The notes below the pieces were generated by a model. It ran no database searches, was not told the DNA's origin, and saw nothing but the letters and a program-made list of their open reading frames with translations. 64,000 nucleotides of DNA from Sphagnum compactum. Taxonomy: Eukaryota > Bryophyta > Sphagnopsida > Sphagnales. Position 1 is the stretch's first letter, and the number at the start of each line of letters is the position of its first letter. Shown one piece after another: positions 58,421-64,000 of the stretch. The translations under genes and the position numbers were made by a program. The stretch spans positions 28,820,213-28,884,212 of the forward strand of contig OZ234493.1 of the NCBI GenBank assembly GCA_965153455.1. Reading direction: 5' to 3'.

Positions 58421-58560
58421 AATTCTCAAATCGAGAATTTGTGAGTCAGCTCATAAATGAGTTTTCAAAATTATCAAAAAATTCTCAAATCGAGAATTTG
58501 TGAGTCAGCTCATAAATGAGTTTTCAAAATTATGAGTCAGCTCATAAATGAGTATTCAAA
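58421..58560. repeat. Tandem repeat, period 59 bp, with internal palindromes
   Basis: ATTCTCAAATCGAGAATTTG starts at 58422 and 58481, and a third partial unit begins near 58533. Each unit contains two self-complementary parts, ATTCTCAAATCGAGAAT and GAGTCAGCTCATAAATGAG. Confidence 0.85.
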
Positions 58561-59074
58561 CTTATGAGCATATATGCTTTAGGAAACTTAGGAAACTTGC
58601 ACAAACCATTTCATATGAGCATGATATTCACAACAACAAAGTCATATACCCCCTTCAATCCCATGATGCAAAGTGCTGAATAACCGGAGATTCAAAACTA
58701 AAACCCCAAAGAGAAAGGATGAACTTAGCTCATGGTTGCACTGTGTAGCAGAAGTTATGACAATGTGCATCCCTGAAGCCCACCTGGAGAAACAATTTCC
58801 AAATCCAACTCACAAATAATGGTTTCTTTCTCTGTTGGCTTCTTCCCTGACCAAAAACATTTACAGGCTTTTGAGGCTTTTGTTAATCAGTTCAAAATAA
58901 AAAAAGGTGGAACTGCATTTCAACTACTCAGGCCGCCCTGATTGCCAACTTACCATGTAAGCAATAACCTCAGATTCCTTTCAGAATTGCCTCTTCCCAC
59001 TGATGTCAATCCCTATTACATGCACTCTCAGAGTTCTTTTCACAATTACTTCCTACAGCTGATCACAATCCTGA
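58561..59074. other. 3' flank of the CstF50 gene
   Basis: This should contain the 3' untranslated region of the minus-strand CstF50 gene. No polyadenylation signal could be singled out with confidence. Confidence 0.4.
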
Positions 59075-62000
59075 TCAGAAGCTTGAAGAGTGGTGTTCAT
59101 TGCCACTTGATTTAACCGCTTCCCGCCAAAAACGAACGGAACGGTCAGACCCACAGGTCACAAATGATGACTCCGTCGGGGAGTGCTCTAACCAGCGTGG
59201 AGCCCCTACATGATTTGAAGGAAACCGTGATACAGTATCACCAGTCAGAGTATCCCATACCACTACCTGCACCAACATCCACCAATTCTCATCACAAACA
59301 CTGCCAGTGATAACATAATCCGACACACAAGTAACTACATCTACCCTAGTTAAAGCTCCCATCACTGATTCTGCAGTGTACTGCAACATAATAGAACAGG
59401 AAGTTATATGTCAAAGATAATAATCTTCCAGAAGATGACATTGCAGCAGGAAGACACTCGCCCAATAGTAATGTATGTAGTTGGCCCGTCTGAGCCAAAA
59501 AGATCCAGCAAGAGCATGAGTCACAAGTGTAAGCTACATATACAGCACTTGAAGTTTAGAATGGAGAAACAGCTGACCTCATTCTGGGATTCATCAGTGC
59601 AAAGGATGAACTCTTCTGTATGGTTAAATACTGCCTGCACCCAGACAAAATCCATACTCAGACTGAAGGAACGCTGACAAGACTGTACTAAAAGGTTGTG
59701 CAGTTATCCATTAGGGTCATTTGTCCATAGTAGAGGTGTGCACTAAAGGCTATGGCTATCTTGCATGTGCTTCTCTTTGCCTCTAATGCAGCACCTAGTA
59801 TTGTACAAGGACAGAACCTGGCAGCGCATCTGGGGGTGCTGAGCCCCAGGGTAGTGTTTAACAAGCCGACCACTGCCTACATCCCATAACCGCACCTGAG
59901 AATCCTTTCCACATGACAATACATACCTGAACATATTTCAAGCCAAAATTAGCATCTCCATCATTGAAAGAATCTACCCTGGACCAGAGTTCAAAAAGCT
60001 TAGCCTTTCTGTTTGTCACTGGGTCCAATCCAACCCCATGCAATGACCTCGTCCTAAGCCAGCAAGTCAATTTTGCCGTCCAAACATGTATAAAGTGTTC
60101 AGGAACTTGGTCTGCTTTTGGAGGTTGCCACTTTCATAACCTCTATGAGAGTTCCTTAGCTCCAGTAAACCTCTGGAAAATAACCTCTGTAGCACCAGAT
60201 GTCCAAACCCTCCCAACAATGAACGGCAACCGAATGCACTGCATTTCTCTTTGATCAGGTTTTAACTGCAGAGTTTGCCAATTTAGAGACACACATACCT
60301 CTGGTCTTTGGTAAAAGCTGCACTAGTGGCCTCTGCTGATCCATGGGCACCAGTAATAGCACGCACACAGTGTGATGTCAAGCCATCCCATATTCGCACA
60401 GCCCCATCTTTGCTGGCAGTAACATACATGCCTCCATTTGCAGAATATCGTACCTATTCACCCCTTGTCTCACACACATGAATTACAGATCTCTAGTGAA
60501 TGTGCTCAGGATGATGCTCAGGTGTGTCTTCACACATAATTCTCTTTGCTCAACATATGACCAACCCAATCAAGACAACTCAATGACTAGCATGTCTTCC
60601 AACTTGGCAAAAATCAATACATTTGGGGACAAGAGACCTGGTTGATGGACCCCCCAACATGAGAGTCTTGCAACGAGGAAGATAAGTAGCACTGAAATGT
60701 AGACACATCATACAAATGAGGGATTGGGTGATCGGTTCCTGCACAGAAAAAGTCCAGCATCACACAAGTGATATACACCAGGGAATGGCATCAATCCAAA
60801 TTGTGAAAGAGGAAACAGCACAAGGAAAAATATAACTTTGAAGCCATAGGAATTTCTGCTGATGCTGTAAGCTTGTTGCTTCAAACAGCTAATAGTAAGC
60901 AAGTTGCACAGTAAGAACTTGAAGAGAAATGAGCATACAGGAAGGTATCCAGAAAACCTGCAAGAAGATAGTCACCACATGGATGAAAAGCAACTGAACG
61001 CACATTATGGGTATCCTGCAATCCATCAGTCAGGAACAATACAGGGTAAGGCCAATATCTACAATCCAAACATGTACAAGCGTAAAAATTGATGCTAGCT
61101 GAATCTGGCATGACTGGAGACCTCTTCCCTAAGCTGTAGGTACTGCCCCCTCCCAAAGGTGGGCAATATATAGTTGCAGCACCAGGCTTCCTATTGGTCA
61201 TCCATCCCAATATACTTTCCAGCCCAAGGTGCTTAAAATTCAAGTTCTTGGGGGATCTGTTGTATCCACCTTCATTTTACTGCCAACTCTAGGACTACAC
61301 CACAAGCTCCAAGCTGAAGCTTTCCTACAGCATGTAAACCCTTTGACTGCTCTAGACATGAGAACCATATGAAATCAACCCTCTATGATTTAGAAAAACA
61401 TGAGGTTGAACAACATCTGACCTGGATCACACGAATAGCTCGCCTAGCTGCAGATTTTGCGAAATCAAAGAACCTGCACATGCAGGAGATAGACCAGATT
61501 TAGAAAGTGTTGCCTGGCACTGTATGAACTCATATCATCTGAGCATCATCACATGTGAGAATCTAATATAGCAGCAGGAGTTTGTAGTGAAACAAGTACT
61601 TGTCCACTGAAATAAGAAAGCAACAATTACGTACTTGATTGTGTGATCTTTGGCACCAGAAATAAGGATAGACATTTGCGGGTGAAAGTCTAGGTCATTT
61701 ATTGGCTGCACCATCCAAGATTCTCTTTCTTAAGTTGATTTAGGAGTTCACAAACACCACAGAAAAAATGTCAGAACAATGATGTTAAAGAAGTTAAGGT
61801 CACTAGAAACAACCTGCATATGGTCATAGAATGTACGAATGACTGGGCGAATGGGAGAATCATGAACAATGCCATCTGGCATCATCATCTGCCGGACCTT
61901 CTCCACCTACAGAGTACAGGGAATTGTAATGTGATTAGTGATCAAGCACTGAGGCAAAAAAAATTAAAATAAAAACAGTAGAACAGCTCTCAAATTGTAG

Positions 62001-63551
62001 TGAGAAAGAAGTGACATGATGTCACAAAATTATGGGCATACATGAAAGACAGCTGCACAGGTGAAGATGGGTTAATGATTTCAGCAGCTGTTGACATACC
62101 TCAAAAAGTTTGATGGATGTATCAGCACTACCAGTGGCCACAAGGCGCCCGTCTGGGCTGAACCGTGCACAGCGGGCAATGTTCTGCAGAACATCATCAT
62201 CCCCCAGGCCCTACCTTTAGTGCAGTGTTCAGAAGAGTGAAAGAAGAACAAACAAAACTAGGATGAGAATACTCAGGGAATACTCTGAAAGCGTAATAGT
62301 CAGGACATATCTCATACTGGACTTGTTCCTTTTGTGCAAAGAAGGATAAAGGCTAGAGCTTTTAATAGACTCATTGAAATGTGCATGACTCTTTCTATAT
62401 TCCACAAAACTCAAAATGCAAAATCCTTAGTACAAAAACCCACAGGTGAAATGATCATATGGAAGGGAATGTAGTTTTACCTTGTGCTCTGAAACATGCC
62501 GAGAGTCATGCTTTGCAAAGCTCTTTGGAGTCCCTTGGTTGCCTGCACTGAGCTGCCCCAATATTCGATAAGACCATCAACTTTTCCACTACAAAACCGC
62601 AGTATTGCAATGGAATTCTTGACCTTGGGTATAGTCTAAGAACATGAAAAAAAACTGCAGAAAAGAATAGAAGATGGTGCTGAGCAGTTTTCCACATCAG
62701 GCCAAGTTCTCACCTAAAATCCAACAATGTTTTCGGAATAATAGGTACAGGTCCATAGCCAGCTAAAGTTGTTCCACCACCACCACCTCCACCCTTGTCT
62801 AGAGAAGCAAGGGGCACTGCCATTTTTGCTGATTCATCCCTCTCTCCAGACAAACCCTGCACAAAAAAGCTGCCACTTGATTTTTCCTACTCAACAACAA
62901 CACAATCCACTGTTGTTGTTTCAAAACCAATTTTATTGATATAAACAGCTGTGATGGTCCCCAAGCAAATGTAGAATAGCAAGAAATGTCATACCTTACG
63001 AACAAGGTCCAAGAGCTTATTGGGGGGCACTTCAGTATGCAAAGGTGTCATTGTTGCATTTGACACTGCTATGGCTGCCTGCAGCATTAAAACATCCACC
63101 CCATTTCAATACACACCAAGCATCTCTTCCAACTTCTTCTCCAAAACACATTCAGGATCTTGCTAAACTAGAACCAAAAATAAGAGAAATAAGAAAAAAT
63201 AAAATTAAAAATTAAAAAAAACTCTCCTAAACCCTAAACACTCCACTTCATTCCAAAACACGTAACAGTAGAGCACGGGGAAACAAAAACAGCAGCAGCA
63301 ACAGGACACCACTAGTAAAAACAAAAAACATAGCAAAAGAGACAGACATATTCAACAAAAGAGCGTGTGTGTAGCAACAACACGTGAGAGAAAGAGAGAA
63401 AAAAGGAAACGAAACAAACAAACAGGAGACGAGGAGTTGTTACTTGATTGAGATTATTTTCCCGCAAGTGCCCAACGATGAGCGCCATAACATGTCGTTG
63501 CAACGCACCCTCCTGCTGCTGCTGTTCCCCGCCTCCCCCTACCATTCCCAT
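59075..63551 (-). CDS. CSTF50: Cleavage stimulation factor subunit 50 (CstF50/CSTF1), WD40 protein
   Basis: Fourteen exons join in frame on the minus strand: 63551-63444, 63078-62995, 62856-62714, 62547-62481, 62183-62100, 61906-61814, 61705-61635, 61473-61422, 61015-60958, 60738-60638, 60453-60299, 59926-59818, 59634-59578 and 59266-59075, totalling 1,374 nt or 457 residues (the Arabidopsis protein is about 430). Exons 1-2 carry the N-terminal dimerisation domain (LIVGHLRENNLNQ, SNATMTPLHTEVPPNKLLDL). The WD40 propeller starts at ARCARFSPDGRLVATGSADT and includes PINDLDFHP, RSVAFHPCGDYLLAG, VRYSANGGMYVTASKDG and VLSCGKDSQVRLWD, ending with SNHVGAPRWLEHSP and RSVRFWRE. CstF50 works in the nucleus with CstF64 and CstF77 to position and stimulate cleavage of pre-mRNA before polyadenylation. 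A Gly/Gln-rich start (GGGGEQQQQEG) and a Gly run in exon 3 are local features. No broken exon was seen. Confidence 0.96.
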
Positions 63552-63652
63552 CGTCCCCCCCCCCCCACCGTGCCTTGGTCTCTTGTTCTCTTCTCTTCTC
63601 TTCTTCTCGTCCCTTCGAAGGAACAAAGAGAAGAAGAAGAAACGAATAAGAA

Positions 63653-63670
63653 GGGTTAGGGTTAGGGTTT
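63653..63670. promoter_or_regulatory. Telo-box / three-unit telomere-type repeat in the CstF50 leader
   Basis: GGGTTAGGGTTAGGGTTT, about 100 bp upstream of the CstF50 ATG; on the transcribed strand it reads AAACCCTAACCCTAACCC. Single AAACCCTA telo-boxes are common near the starts of plant housekeeping genes. Three units in tandem is longer than usual for such a box, but too short to suggest a chromosome end. Confidence 0.7.
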
Positions 63671-64000
63671 GTCCGATTGAAGAAGGAATCGAAGAAGAAG
63701 AAGAAGAATTAGGTCATTACGCTTCTTAATTGGGCGGTTACCTGAGTTTGTTTTATAAGCCTCTGGTGCCGGTTATTCAAACTCTGGAAATCTTGTTGTT
63801 CCAGTTTCAAGAAAATTCAGAATCAAAGAACCTTCAATTCCAGTTTTTTTTGGGTCGGAAAGCCTCAAAGAGAACCCTGTGCTTTTCACGAAATAATTGG
63901 CAAAGAACTAGCAGAAGGTTACATGAAGGTTATTAGATCTTTTTGAGAACTGCAATTCCATATCAGAATCACTCCACAACCATGCTATCATGGATGATTA
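63671..64000. repeat. Upstream of CstF50, with family E copy 3
   Basis: GAAGAA runs continue to about 63708. At about 63761-63910, CCGGTTATTCAAA, AATCAAAGAACCTTCAATTC and CAGTTTTTTTTGG echo the copy at 21.5-21.8 kb (ATCAAAGAACCGTCAATTCC). No coding frame. Confidence 0.5.

Noticed and set aside
62481-62588. Alternative start of CstF50 exon 4 at 62588 after TTTTGTAG
   Set aside because: Joined to exon 3 it gives a frame that loses the conserved KHDSRHVSEHK segment. The acceptor before 62547 keeps the family sequence.

Overview
The window is nuclear DNA from a land plant. The genes have GT-AG introns and plant-typical products: a small heat-shock protein, a LONGIFOLIA/TRM-type DUF4378 protein, a plant-style CstF50 and an ML-domain protein. 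Intergenic DNA is AT-rich and full of decayed Ty1/copia, PIF/Harbinger and MITE-like sequence. CstF50 and the small heat-shock protein are clearly diverged from the flowering-plant sequences I know, which makes a fern or another non-flowering plant plausible. The species cannot be fixed from sequence alone.

Layout: (1) 224-794, minus: 5' exons of a secreted ML-domain (MD-2-related lipid-recognition) gene that runs off the left edge. (2) 1-11 kb: intergenic, with a MITE with a near-3-bp duplication, a frame-broken PIF/Harbinger transposase (plus) facing a Myb/SANT-like relic (minus), and a GC-rich block followed by two imperfect hairpins. (3) 11.7-12.5 kb, minus: an HSP20 gene with one intron. 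(4) 14.4-20.2 kb, minus: a LONGIFOLIA/TRM-like gene whose stop codon lies inside a ~91-bp minisatellite. (5) 20.2-49.2 kb: gene-poor, with several MITE families, a 5'-truncated Ty1/copia element with a 3' LTR (30.1-32.5 kb), two Tourist-like MITEs with TAA duplications, a PHD-like relic, and a minus-strand copia gag relic with its primer-binding site. (6) 49.2-50.5 kb, minus: three exons of an unrecognised single-pass membrane protein. (7) 52-59 kb: more repeats, including a SINE-like piece. (8) 59.1-63.6 kb, minus: a complete 14-exon CstF50 gene that reconstructs to 457 codons, with a three-unit telomere-type repeat in its 5' leader.

All five real genes lie on the minus strand. They have unrelated roles (lipid binding/secretion, protein folding, cortical microtubules/cell elongation, unknown membrane role, mRNA 3'-end formation), and nothing suggests co-regulation. 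I found no coherent undescribed multi-gene system. The most original material is the set of small inverted-repeat families, the minisatellite that supplies the end of a protein, and the unrecognised membrane-protein gene. Exon boundaries were deduced by eye from GT/AG sites, reading frame and family conservation; none has been checked against transcripts.
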